64,000 nucleotides of DNA, taken from the NCBI RefSeq assembly GCF_001263395.1, contig NZ_CP011786.1:372001-436000 (forward strand). The letters are read 5' to 3'. Below, piece by piece: positions 37,054 through 45,874 of the stretch. The position numbers and the translations under genes are program-made. Below the pieces are notes generated by a model. It was not told the origin of the DNA. It was given only the letters and a program-made list of their open reading frames with translations, and ran no database searches. Numbering within the stretch: position 1 is the first letter of the stretch; each line of letters opens with the position of its first letter. Source of the DNA: Bifidobacterium actinocoloniiforme DSM 22766 (lineage in GTDB: Bacteria > Actinomycetota > Actinomycetes > Actinomycetales > Bifidobacteriaceae).

Positions 37054-37141
37054 GGTGCTCACTTCCTTTGTTCTCTCGTGAATTCTTCTTTTTCCTGCGT
37101 TCCCGCCAACCGTGGAGGCCGGTCGCCGGCCGCAAAATCCT

Positions 37142-37774
37142 TTATATGTAGGCTTCCAGGTGCAAGGTCTGGGCGACAATCTCTTTGATGGTGGCATCGT
37201 CTACCTGCGGCTGCTCGCGCAGGAGAGCGACGGAACCGGAGATGAGGATCATCAAGGTCTCCTTGATGTGGCGGACGGGCAAGCCGGAGTGGATGCGCTC
37301 GAAGTCCTTGACCGTGGTCGAGCAGATGTAGTCAGCCACGCGCTCGGACATCTGGTCAACGAACTGGATGTAGAGGGCGCCGTTGCCTGACTGGACCATT
37401 CTCTTGCTAAAGGGGCCTTCATCGTTGATGATGGCCCGCATGAGCGTCACCAGGTCGTCCAAGGCCTTGTCGATGTTGCCTGTCTCGCGTTCCCCGTTCC
37501 AAGTGTCCAGCTTGGCGATAATGGTGTTGGTCGCGTCGTCGAGCACTGCCGCGGCCACGTCTTCCTTGTTGCGGAAGTAATGGTAGAAGAGGGAACGGGT
37601 GATGCCGATCTTACGGGTTATGTCACCGATCGTGATGTGAGCGTAGCCTTTTTCCAGGCAAATGTCGTGGAAGGTTCGCACGATTTGCTCACGGCGCCTG
37701 GGGACTTGGGATCCAGCCTTGGCTGGGAAGTTAGCGGTGGCCTGCTGACCTGCCAAGCCGACTGCTGTCATCAC
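37142..37774 (-). CDS. TetR-family transcriptional regulator
   Basis: A 210-residue regulator. The N-terminal helix-turn-helix is clear: RREQIVRTFHDICLEKGYAHITIGDITRKIGITRSLFYHYFRNKEDV. The C-terminal ligand domain is not recognisable. The ATG at 37774 has AAGGAG six bases upstream. Two identical-type palindromes in its promoter are the expected operators, so it should repress itself and the downstream membrane protein until an unknown ligand binds. Confidence 0.9.
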   Translation of the reverse strand: MMTAVGLAGQQATANFPAKAGSQVPRRREQIVRTFHDICLEKGYAHITIGDITRKIGITRSLFYHYFRNKEDVAAAVLDDATNTIIAKLDTWNGERETGNIDKALDDLVTLMRAIINDEGPFSKRMVQSGNGALYIQFVDQMSERVADYICSTTVKDFERIHSGLPVRHIKETLMILISGSVALLREQPQVDDATIKEIVAQTLHLEAYI

Positions 37775-37838
37775 GCTCTCCTTGTCGTTGTTGCCGAGGT
37801 CCGCGTAAACGCTTCAAGAGCCGAGAACCGCAATGTTC

Positions 37839-37853
37839 TTGACAATGTGTCAA
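37839..37853. promoter_or_regulatory. TetR operator, copy 1
   Basis: TTGACAATGTGTCAA, a perfect 15-base palindrome (TTGACA-N3-TGTCAA). It lies just downstream of the predicted -10 of the minus-strand promoter, near the transcription start of the TetR gene. Confidence 0.75.
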
Positions 37854-37866
37854 CGCTGATGAACCC

Positions 37867-37896
37867 AGTATAGAACGTCTCTTGACACTGTGTCAA
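37867..37896 (-). promoter_or_regulatory. TetR operator copy 2 overlapping a consensus promoter
   Basis: TTGACACTGTGTCAA at 37882-37896 is the second copy of the palindrome. Read on the minus strand its first half is a consensus -35 (TTGACA, 37896-37891), followed after 18 bases by TATACT as -10 (37872-37867). Binding of the regulator would directly block RNA polymerase. Confidence 0.75.
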
Positions 37897-38128
37897 TTCG
37901 CGGGAATCCTTGTGGCCGAACGGGGGCATCGCATTCCTGAGACGGACTAATGGCATGGGCCATACCGTCGATGGGCCCTTGGAAAGAGATGGAGCGTGTC
38001 TTGCCGTCATCGTAGGAGCCCGCTATATGGGCCGTCGGGAGAGGAGAGGACTCGGATGAACAGGGGGCCGGGCGTTGATTCGGAATGAGCCGGGCCTGCG
38101 GCAGCGCTGTCACCGAATCGGGGCTAAG

Positions 38129-38202
38129 TCGGGCTAGCGGGATTTGAACCCACGACATCCTGCACCCAAAGCAGGCGCGCTACCAAGCTGCGCTATAGCC
38201 CG
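38129..38202 (-). tRNA. tRNA-Pro (TGG)
   Basis: A 74-base cloverleaf on the minus strand. Acceptor CGGGCTA pairs with TAGCCCG, discriminator A. The anticodon stem CTGC-(TTTGGGT)-GCAG gives anticodon TGG, and the T arm contains the GTTCAAATC loop. The D loop carries the GG pair (AGCTTGGTAG). The 3' CCA is not encoded. Confidence 0.95.
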
Positions 38203-38431
38203 AGGCCTGGAACGAACCAGGCGCAATCCAATAGTATAGCGCGAGGGGAGGGACGAGGACTTTCCCGTGGGCATTCAACCGCGATGGTGGCGAGAGCGAC
38301 TGGGAAGGGGATAAAATTAGAGGAAGTCGTGTCTTGTATGACTTGAGGAGAAGTCCGGGCGCGCAGCAGGACCGGAGGTTGGGTGCTCAGCCCGCGGTCG
38401 TCACTGATAAGAGAAGGACACGAGAATCAGC

Positions 38432-39520
38432 ATGAACGAGAATGAGAATCCGCAGGAGCCCCAGGAGCCGCAGGCTCAGAACGGTCCCGCTACCGCGCCG
38501 GGCCAGGGAGCTCAGCCAGGACCTCAGGCACAGTCCGAAGCCTCGGCGCAGTCTTCATCGATGGCGCAGGGCCAGGCGCCTGCGTCCCCAGAGCAGGCTG
38601 CTTCTGCGACTTCGGGCGCCCCCGGTGGGGCAGATGTTCAGGGCCAGCAGGGTCAACCCGCTCCCGACTACAAGATGGCGGCGGAGCAGCCGGGTCAAGG
38701 CGCGACCAAGACTAAGCGCACTTGGTTGATTGTGGCCGTCGTGGTTGTTGTAATCGCAGCCCTGGCAGCCGCCGTCCTGGTCATGAAGCCTTGGGCGCCC
38801 AAGCCGGCTGACTACCGGCAGGCGGCCAACGCTGCCGCGGACATCCGCAGCCAAAAGAACAAAATCGCCGATCAGTTGGGCGAGGCTTATATCGCTGCGG
38901 GTGATCCCAACAAGGAGTTCAGTCAGCAGGATGTCGATAAGCTGAAGAACTCCATCGACAAGCTCGATCAGATGAACAAGGACTTCGCCAAACAGAAGGC
39001 CGTCAAGGACAAGGACGTGAACGCCAAGTACCAGACCTATCTGGAGAAGTCCAAGCGGTACGACGCTTTCGTGGGCGATTTGGCCGCTTCCGCGCCCGCA
39101 TACGCCAAGGCAGGAAAGGCCTGCGGGCAAGAGCCGGAATTGGCCAGTACCTCGGACACCACGGAATACCTGAACAAGGTGAACGATTTCATCTCCTCGT
39201 GCAAGGCCAGTCTTGACGCCGTAGTGAAAGCGCCCAATAAAACCTTATCGGATTACGCGAAGGAGACTTCCGGTAGCTTGTCCCAACTCCAGGATGTCCT
39301 CAAGCAAACCGGCGATCTGGTCAACAACCTGAACTCCGACAATTTGAGTCAGAGCATGTCGAAGCTTACGGATTTGGAGCAGCAGGCGAGGGACATAGAG
39401 AAGGACACGCCAAAGTCCCTGGAGGTGAGAAGCAATCTGAGGGATGAAGAGAAGAAGGTCAGCCCGGATGCGTCTTTGAACGATCTCTATCAGATTTTGC
39501 AGAATAAAGCAGGCAAGTAA
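38432..39520 (+). CDS. Hypothetical membrane-anchored helical protein
   Basis: A 362-residue protein of unknown function. The N-terminal 95 residues are disordered and rich in Gln, Pro, Ala and Glu (Pro/Gln repeats such as NPQEPQEPQAQ). One membrane segment lies at about 98-118, and the remaining 240 residues are extracytoplasmic, charged and predicted mainly helical, with Asn/Asp/Lys-rich turns and a Cys pair (KACGQEPE, ISSCKAS) that could form a disulfide. No signal for sorting or lipid anchoring is seen. AGGACACGAG lies upstream of the ATG. It may be a surface or envelope-stress protein, but I do not recognise the family. Confidence 0.75.
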   Translation: MNENENPQEPQEPQAQNGPATAPGQGAQPGPQAQSEASAQSSSMAQGQAPASPEQAASATSGAPGGADVQGQQGQPAPDYKMAAEQPGQGATKTKRTWLIVAVVVVVIAALAAAVLVMKPWAPKPADYRQAANAAADIRSQKNKIADQLGEAYIAAGDPNKEFSQQDVDKLKNSIDKLDQMNKDFAKQKAVKDKDVNAKYQTYLEKSKRYDAFVGDLAASAPAYAKAGKACGQEPELASTSDTTEYLNKVNDFISSCKASLDAVVKAPNKTLSDYAKETSGSLSQLQDVLKQTGDLVNNLNSDNLSQSMSKLTDLEQQARDIEKDTPKSLEVRSNLRDEEKKVSPDASLNDLYQILQNKAGK

Positions 39521-39584
39521 AAAGTCAGGCTGGCGCGGGCGATGAGCGTGGCGTCAGCCTAGCGGCTGGGCGAGTCTGAATACA

Positions 39585-39630
39585 CCCCAAGGGCCCATGA
39601 AGCGGTTTTCCGCCTCCTGGGCCCTTGGGG
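39585..39630. terminator. Bidirectional terminator between the helical protein gene and ackA
   Basis: CCCCAAGGGCCCA pairs with TGGGCCCTTGGGG; downstream on the plus strand TATTCTT follows. The gene pair is convergent. Confidence 0.8.
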
Positions 39631-39657
39631 TATTCTTGCGCTTACCGAGCGGTCACA

Positions 39658-40884
39658 TCACTTGCCGAAGACGTTGCCGTATGAGTCGCCATCTCGGGCG
39701 ATGACTTCGGACTGGCGGGCGATTGAGAGTTCCTCGTTGGTCGGGATCACGCAAATCGTCACTGTGCTGTCGGGCGTGGAGATGATGCGAGGCTCCTTTG
39801 AACGTACATCGTTCTTGGCCGCATCCAGCTTGACGCCGAAGGGGGCCAGCTGGTTGATGACCGCGGCGCGGACGATCTCGTCGTTCTCGCCGACGCCTGC
39901 GGTGAAGGTGAGCACATCCAGACCGCCCATCTGAGCCGTGTAGTTGCCGATGTAGCCGACGATGCGGTGGACGTAGACATCCAGGGCCAGCTTGGCGTCC
40001 TCATTGCCCTCAGCCACCAGCCGGTGGACCTCACGCATGTCGCCGAAACCGGTCATGCCGGTCATGCCGGACTGCTTATTGAACAGGGTGTCCAGCTGGT
40101 CGACGTCCATGTTGGCGTTACGAATCAGGTGGAAGACCACGGCCGGATCGATATCGCCGGTGCGGCTACCCATGACCAGGCCTTCCAGCGGGGTCAGGCC
40201 CATCGAAGTCTCGACCGGGCGGCCCGAAACCTGAGCCGAAGCCGAAGCGCCGTTGCCGATGTGGAGGACGATCTGCTTGAGGCCTTCCGCCGGCTTGCCC
40301 GCAACCTTGGGAGCCATGGAGCCGACGTACTGGTGGCTGGTGCCGTGAGCGCCATAGCGGTGAATGTGGTACTTCTCAGCGACTTCCTTGTTCAGGGCGT
40401 AGGTGGACGCCTTCTTCGGCAGCTCGAAGAAGAAGGAGGAGTCGAACACGAAGACCTGCGGCGTATCAGGCAGGAGCCTGCTCATCACTTCGGCGCCTGT
40501 GGCTTCAGGCCCGTTGTGGAGAGGGGCCAGCACAGCCAGGTCTTTGACCTGGGCGATGGTCTTGTCGGTCACCAGGGCCGGCTTGGGGAAGATGGAACCA
40601 CCCTGGACCACGCGGTGGCCGACCGCGACGATGCCGGACTCAGTCAAGTTGGGGCCATATTCCTCGAAGAAGCCCAGGACCCGCTTCAGACCGGTCCCGT
40701 GGTCCGGAATCGGCTCCTCAAGCTCGTGCTTGCTGCCCTGGTACTCGTGCTTGTAATGGCCGTCGATGGGCTCGCCGATCTTCTCGACCAGACCCGAGGC
40801 CAAGCCCTCGCCGGTTTCCAGGTCCACCAGCTGGTACTTGATTGAGCTGGAGCCCGAATTGATGACTAGGACGGTTCTCGCCAT
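39658..40884 (-). CDS. ackA: Acetate kinase
   Basis: A 408-residue acetate kinase, which makes ATP from acetyl phosphate. ASKHA-fold motifs are visible: VLVINSGSSSIKYQL at the N-terminus, VGHRVVQGG, APLHNG, YGAHGTSHQYV, IVLHIGNGAS and FTAGVGEND. Length is normal. It is the third gene of the co-oriented xfp-pta-ackA group, the ATP-generating end of the bifid shunt, about 190 bp downstream of pta. Confidence 0.97.
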   Translation of the reverse strand: MARTVLVINSGSSSIKYQLVDLETGEGLASGLVEKIGEPIDGHYKHEYQGSKHELEEPIPDHGTGLKRVLGFFEEYGPNLTESGIVAVGHRVVQGGSIFPKPALVTDKTIAQVKDLAVLAPLHNGPEATGAEVMSRLLPDTPQVFVFDSSFFFELPKKASTYALNKEVAEKYHIHRYGAHGTSHQYVGSMAPKVAGKPAEGLKQIVLHIGNGASASAQVSGRPVETSMGLTPLEGLVMGSRTGDIDPAVVFHLIRNANMDVDQLDTLFNKQSGMTGMTGFGDMREVHRLVAEGNEDAKLALDVYVHRIVGYIGNYTAQMGGLDVLTFTAGVGENDEIVRAAVINQLAPFGVKLDAAKNDVRSKEPRIISTPDSTVTICVIPTNEELSIARQSEVIARDGDSYGNVFGK

Positions 40885-41072
40885 TGTGGCATCCTCCTGA
40901 TGCTGTACGTTAGGGGAGCGAAGAACTCCCCATTTCCTTGGTTCAGATTACGCGCCGGGGCTTACAATGCTGGTCGGCGCAAGCAATTGAGAAAGCGGGC
41001 CGTCTGTGGCAGGCGGGCCCGCTTTCCTTCTATGTCTGCTATGTCTTCAGCGCAGGTGCTGCGTCGAAGGCC

Positions 41073-42761
41073 TCACTCGTCTTGGGCCTCGACCGCGGTC
41101 AGAGCCACGGTGTTGATGATGTCCTGGACCAGAGCGCCGCGAGAGAGGTCGTTGACCGGCCTGTTGAGCCCCTGCAGGACCGGGCCGATGGCCAGGGCGC
41201 CCGAGGAGCGTTGCACCGCTTTGTAGCCGATGTTGCCGGCCGCCAGTGAGGGGAAGACGAATACGTTAACATGGCCTGCGACTTCGTTGCCCTTGGCCTT
41301 GGCGGCGGCCACGGTGGGCGACCAAGCGGCGTCGAACTGAATCGAGCCGACGATCGGCAGGTCGGGCGCCTTCTCCTTGGCCAGCCTCGTGGCCTCCTCG
41401 ACCAGGTCCACGTCCGGGCCCTTGCCGGAACCCAAAGTGGAGTAAGAGAGCATGCCGACCCGTGGCTCAATCCCGAAAGCCCGTGCGGTCTGGGCCGACT
41501 GGATGGCGATGTCCGCCAGCTGCTCGGCGGTGGGGTTCAGATTGATGGCGCAGTCGGCGAAGACTGCCACGTGGTCCTTGAAGCACATGAGGAAGGCGCC
41601 GGAGACCAGGGAAGCGCCGGGCTTGGTCTTGATGACCTGAAGGGCCGGGCGCACTGTATTGGCGGTCGAGTTGACGGAGCCGGAGACCAAGCCGTCGGCG
41701 AGACCCTGGACGACCAGCATAGTGCCGAAGTAAGAGGGGTCTTTCAGCTGCTGTCGGGCCTGCTCCTCGGTCATGCCTTTCTTGGCGCGCAGGGCGCACA
41801 GCTTGCTGATCATGGGGGTCAGCACGGCCTCGTCGTCCATGCTTTGGAAAGAGGCCTGCCCTAGGTGCTCCAGGCCCAGCTCGCCTGCGCGCTTGAGGAT
41901 GGCCGCTTGCTCGCCGACGATGATCAGCTTGACGATGCCGCGCTCCAGCAGGTAATCGGCCGCCTTGAGAATGCGGTCCTCGCCGCCCTCGGGCAGGACG
42001 ATGGTCTTCTGGCCGGCCTTGGCGCGCTCCAACAGGTCGTTCTGGAAGGCGATGGGTGTGGTCACTTGGACGGAGGGCCCTTCGGCGGCCTTGACGATTT
42101 GATCGGCGGGCGCGCAGGATTGGAAGGCCTTCAGCGCCTGCTCATGGCTTTCGGTGGCCTCGGGCGCGGGATCGAACTCCATTCGATCAACCAGCCAGCA
42201 GGGCTGATCGTAACCGGCAAAGCGCTCCTGGAGTCCGGGTTTATCGTCCTGCTCGCATCCGGTGACAAAGACCCCCGCCAGGCGGCTGCCTGCCCCCTCG
42301 ACGATGCCGCGGCAGGTCGCCACGCTTTGGAAGACCTGCTCGGGGGTGCGCTCAATCGTGCAGACGGCCAGGAAGACCGGGGATCGCAAATCGGCTGCGA
42401 TGTCGGCGTCCAAGACCATGCGGGTCGGATCGGCGACGGGGGTCTTATCGGAACCTACAATCAACACGGCCTCGGGCTGCTCCTTCGCGGTGAGCGCGCT
42501 ATAGGCGGCGACCGCGTCGGCGCGGGCCTGCTCCCGATCCGTGCGGGCCTTGCCGGGGCAGGTGGCCACGGACAGGCCACGACTGGCTTCACTGCCGCAG
42601 GCCTTGAGCAGGGTTTCGGTCAGCCGCTCCTTCCGGCAGGCGATGGGCCGTAAGAGGGCGACCTTCTTGGAGGCCGCCAAAGCTTGGGCCACGCCGTAAG
42701 CCACAACGTTGCGGCCGGTGCCTGCTTCGGGGCTGATGATACTGATATTGATAGGACTCAC
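41073..42761 (-). CDS. pta: Phosphate acetyltransferase (long form)
   Basis: A 562-residue Pta, which interconverts acetyl phosphate and acetyl-CoA. The N-terminal half is the P-loop-like/DRTGG region (INIISPEAGTGRN-type start). The C-terminal PTA domain has TIVLPEGGEDRILKAADYLLERG, VNSTANTVRPALQVIKT, and FSTLGSGKGPDVD-like catalytic motif (SYSTLGSGKGP). I start at GTG 42761, which has AGGAGG eight bases upstream. It lies between xfp and ackA on the same strand, so acetyl phosphate from phosphoketolase can be routed to acetyl-CoA or to ATP. Confidence 0.95.
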   Translation of the reverse strand: MSPINISIISPEAGTGRNVVAYGVAQALAASKKVALLRPIACRKERLTETLLKACGSEASRGLSVATCPGKARTDREQARADAVAAYSALTAKEQPEAVLIVGSDKTPVADPTRMVLDADIAADLRSPVFLAVCTIERTPEQVFQSVATCRGIVEGAGSRLAGVFVTGCEQDDKPGLQERFAGYDQPCWLVDRMEFDPAPEATESHEQALKAFQSCAPADQIVKAAEGPSVQVTTPIAFQNDLLERAKAGQKTIVLPEGGEDRILKAADYLLERGIVKLIIVGEQAAILKRAGELGLEHLGQASFQSMDDEAVLTPMISKLCALRAKKGMTEEQARQQLKDPSYFGTMLVVQGLADGLVSGSVNSTANTVRPALQVIKTKPGASLVSGAFLMCFKDHVAVFADCAINLNPTAEQLADIAIQSAQTARAFGIEPRVGMLSYSTLGSGKGPDVDLVEEATRLAKEKAPDLPIVGSIQFDAAWSPTVAAAKAKGNEVAGHVNVFVFPSLAAGNIGYKAVQRSSGALAIGPVLQGLNRPVNDLSRGALVQDIINTVALTAVEAQDE

Positions 42762-42925
42762 TGAAGTCCCCTCCTGTCCATGATTAATCTCGCCATGAGC
42801 GTTGGCTGTGACCGCTTCGTTCACGCCTTGCGCCCGCCACCAGTATAGGCTACAAGCCCAACAAGCTGCCTTGGGCCGTCGCACTGGGGTCGGGGGAGGA
42901 GGGGAGGCCTCGTAAATAAGAGAAA

Positions 42926-42961
42926 GGGCGCCAGCGGCGCGTATGCGCGTCACTGGCGCCC
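42926..42961 (-). terminator. Terminator downstream of xfp
   Basis: GGGCGCCAG pairs with CTGGCGCCC, and on the minus strand the hairpin is followed by TTTCTC. It separates xfp from pta, so the two genes may be only partly cotranscribed. Confidence 0.8.
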
Positions 42962-43033
42962 CTAACGGGGTTGAACATGGGCTGGTAGCTAATGCACCTG
43001 GACCCTGTCCAACCTAGTGGCGGGCCGTAAGGC

Positions 43034-45508
43034 TCACTCGTTGTCCCCGGCCGTGGCAGCGGTCGCCGAGATGTTCTTCTGACCGGCGCGGTTGGCGTCA
43101 GGCCAGACGAAATCGGTGTAAGCGGGGTGGTCGTAGCCATTGTCCACCGCGAACTGGAAGGCCTCGGTGCGGAACTTGGTCCACTCGTCGATCTGACCGG
43201 CGTACTTCTTGGCATCCACCAGCTCAAGGGCGGAGGCCGCCAAGCACCAACGATCCATGTCGTTGACGCGCACCATGTCGAAGGGCGTAGTGGTAGAACC
43301 CTGCTCCTTGTAACCGTGCACCGTGAAGTTGTCGTGGTTGGGACGGCCGTGGATCAGGCGGTAGATCGAGCCCGGGTAGGCGTGGAAGGCGAACAGGACC
43401 GGCTTGTCCTTGCTGAAGAGCTCGGTGAACTCCTCGTCGGAGATCGCCTGGTCGTTCTCTTCGACGTCCTGGAGCTTGAGCAGGTCCACCACGTTGACGA
43501 ACTGGACCTTGATGCCCATCTTCTGGAGCATGTCGTCGGCTGCCAGGGCCTCTTGGGTGGGGATGTCACCAGCCGTGGCGATGACCACGTCAGCATCCTC
43601 GGCGTCCTTGGCGTTGGAAGCCCAATCCCAACGTGCGGCGCCCTTCTCCAGCTCAGCCTTGGCCTCGTCCACGCTCTGGTAGGTGGCCGCGGGCTGCTTA
43701 CCGGCGAAGATCGCGTTGATGCAGTTGGTGGACTTGTAGGCACGCTCGCCCACAGCCAGCAGCATGTTCGCATCGGACGGGAAGTAGATGTTGACCACGT
43801 GGTCGTTGTTGAAGGATTTGTTCAGCAGGATGTCCACGAAACCGGGGTCCTGGTGGGAGAAGCCGTTGTGATCCTGGCGCCACACGTGGGAGGTGACCAG
43901 GACGTTGAGGCCAGCGATGGGCTTGCGCCAAGGAATCTCACGGACCGTGGCTTCCAGCCACTTGGCGTGCTGGTTGATCATGGAGTCGATCACATGCACG
44001 AAGGACTCGTAGGTGGACCAGATGCCGTGACGGCCGGTGAGCAGGTAGCCCTCCAGGAAGCCTTCCATCTGGTTCTCCGACAGCTGCTCGATCACCTGGC
44101 CGGTGTGGGCCATGTGCTCGTCGGTCAGCTCGGAGAGGTACTCGGCGTCCCACTGCTTGTTGGTCACCTCGTAAGCGGCGGCCAGACGGTTGGAGGCCGT
44201 CTCGTCGGGGCCGAAGATGCGGAAATCGGTGGGGTTCTTGGCCAGCACGTCGCGGGTGTAGTAGCCCAGCACGCGGGTGGCCTCGGTGGCGCCCCAGCCA
44301 TGGCCGTGGCTCTTGACGTCGATTTCGTAATCGTGGATGTCGGGCAGGTCCAGGGGCTTCAGCAGACGGCCGCCGTTGGCGTTCGGGTTCTCGCCGATGC
44401 GCAGGTCGCCCTTAGGCATGAAGGAGGTGACCTCGGGGCGGACGGCTCCCTTATCGTCGAAGAGCTCGGCGGGCTTGTAAGACTCCAGCCAGCCCTTGAG
44501 GACCTGGAAGTGGGCCTCGGTGTCGCGGGCGGAGGCCAGCGGCACCTGATGGGCGCGCCAAGAGCCTTCGGTCTTCTTGCCGTCGATGAACTTGGGGCAG
44601 GTCCAACCCTTGGGCGTGCGGAAGATGATCATCGGATAGAAGGGCCGGGTCATGTCGTCGGTCTGGGCCAGGGCCTTGATCTCGCAGATGTCGTCGAAGA
44701 CGGACTCCAGCAGGTCGGCGAACCGGCGGTGGATGGACATGTGGCTCTCGTCGTCGAAGCCGGCGACGAACTCGTGAGGCTCGTAACCCATGCCGTGGAA
44801 GAACTCGTGGAGCTCCTCATCGGAGATGCGCGAAAGGATGGTCGGGTTGGCGATCTTGTAACCATTCAGGTGCAGGATCGGCAGCACTATGCCATCGGTG
44901 CGGGGGTTGACCAGCTTGTTGGACTGCCAGGAGGTGGCCAGGGCGCCGGTCTCAGCCTCGCCGTCGCCCACGACCGCGGGCACGAAGAGGGAGGGGTTGT
45001 TCATGACCGCTCCATAGGCGTGGGACAGGGCGTAACCCAGCTCGCCGCCCTCGTGGATGGACCCGGGGGTCTCAGGCGCGAAGTGGGAGGGGATGCCGCC
45101 CGGGTAGGAGAACTGGCGGAAGAACTTCTGCAGGCCAGCCTCGTCCTTGGTGATGTTAGGGAAGTACTCGCTGTAGGTGCCGTCCAGGTAGGACTGCGAG
45201 GTGCCGGCGGGGCCACCGTGGCCCGGGCCCATGATGAAGACCGTGTTCTGCTGGTGGTCAGCGATCAGGCGGTTCAGGTGGCCCAGCAGGAAGTTCAAGC
45301 CAGGAGTGGTGCCCCAGTGGCCGACGAGACGGTGCTTGACGTCTTCGCGGGTGAACGGCTCCCTCATCAGCGGGTTGCTGCGAAGGTAAATCTGGCCGAT
45401 GGAGAGGTAGTTGGCTGCACGCCAATACTTGTCGACAGCTTCCAGGGTCTCCTCGGAAACCGGAGCGTCGAGCTTCTTCCAAGGGGTGCCGATAACAGGA
45501 TTCGTCAT
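43034..45508 (-). CDS. xfp: Xylulose-5-phosphate/fructose-6-phosphate phosphoketolase
   Basis: An 824-residue thiamine-diphosphate enzyme, the hallmark of bifidobacteria. It splits fructose-6-phosphate or xylulose-5-phosphate with phosphate to acetyl phosphate plus erythrose-4-phosphate or glyceraldehyde-3-phosphate. Sequence markers are [29 protein letters not shown]-like start ([18 protein letters not shown]), [10 protein letters not shown], the ThDP-binding VGDGEAETG, and the C-terminal [14 protein letters not shown]. Codon use is extremely biased, as for an abundant protein. GGAG lies six bases upstream of the ATG. Confidence 0.98.
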   Translation of the reverse strand: MTNPVIGTPWKKLDAPVSEETLEAVDKYWRAANYLSIGQIYLRSNPLMREPFTREDVKHRLVGHWGTTPGLNFLLGHLNRLIADHQQNTVFIMGPGHGGPAGTSQSYLDGTYSEYFPNITKDEAGLQKFFRQFSYPGGIPSHFAPETPGSIHEGGELGYALSHAYGAVMNNPSLFVPAVVGDGEAETGALATSWQSNKLVNPRTDGIVLPILHLNGYKIANPTILSRISDEELHEFFHGMGYEPHEFVAGFDDESHMSIHRRFADLLESVFDDICEIKALAQTDDMTRPFYPMIIFRTPKGWTCPKFIDGKKTEGSWRAHQVPLASARDTEAHFQVLKGWLESYKPAELFDDKGAVRPEVTSFMPKGDLRIGENPNANGGRLLKPLDLPDIHDYEIDVKSHGHGWGATEATRVLGYYTRDVLAKNPTDFRIFGPDETASNRLAAAYEVTNKQWDAEYLSELTDEHMAHTGQVIEQLSENQMEGFLEGYLLTGRHGIWSTYESFVHVIDSMINQHAKWLEATVREIPWRKPIAGLNVLVTSHVWRQDHNGFSHQDPGFVDILLNKSFNNDHVVNIYFPSDANMLLAVGERAYKSTNCINAIFAGKQPAATYQSVDEAKAELEKGAARWDWASNAKDAEDADVVIATAGDIPTQEALAADDMLQKMGIKVQFVNVVDLLKLQDVEENDQAISDEEFTELFSKDKPVLFAFHAYPGSIYRLIHGRPNHDNFTVHGYKEQGSTTTPFDMVRVNDMDRWCLAASALELVDAKKYAGQIDEWTKFRTEAFQFAVDNGYDHPAYTDFVWPDANRAGQKNISATAATAGDNE

Positions 45509-45518
45509 GTGTACTCCT

Positions 45519-45530
45519 GCACTATAGTGC
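45519..45530. promoter_or_regulatory. Palindrome upstream of xfp
   Basis: GCACTATAGTGC is a perfect 12-base palindrome 11 bases before the xfp start. It contains a -10-like TATAGT on the minus strand, so it may be a core promoter element, an operator, or a small RNA hairpin before the ribosome site. Confidence 0.4.
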
Positions 45531-45874
45531 GATTGATTCTTTTCGTTCGGTAGTAAAGCGCCGACAGGCCCTCTGGCCAGTCCGACCCCTTATTTCCCAA
45601 TCGCTCTCATGGTACGTGGAAGAGGCGACTTTCTGGACTTTTTAGTTGCAGGCGTGTTCATATATGTTCGGATGGGGGCACATTCATGTTCATTTGCTCG
45701 AAAGTGGCGGAATTGCAGGCTTTTGCGTAGGCTGTCCGATTGTCGTGGGCCGCCTGGGCGGGAAGCGGCGGTCCCGGTCTTGCGCTGTGGGCTGCAAGCT
45801 GAGGTCGGCTTGTCTGAAAGGGCGTTCATAATCGAGGCACAAGCAAATGCAAGAAGATAATAATAAGGAGCGTC
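45531..45874. other. Divergent region between xfp and guaA
   Basis: This stretch must carry both promoters. No gene is supported. A cluster of ATGTTC-type repeats lies at about 45656-45707 (GTTCATATATGTTC, then ATTCATGTTCATTT), which could be a regulator site. No guanine riboswitch is recognisable before guaA. Confidence 0.4.

Noticed and set aside
39967-40845. Plus-strand frame opposite ackA
   Set aside because: Antisense shadow; acetate kinase motifs are complete on the minus strand.
43127-45553. 808-codon plus-strand frame opposite xfp
   Set aside because: Valine/leucine/glycine-rich complement of a highly biased gene; the minus strand encodes an unmistakable phosphoketolase.
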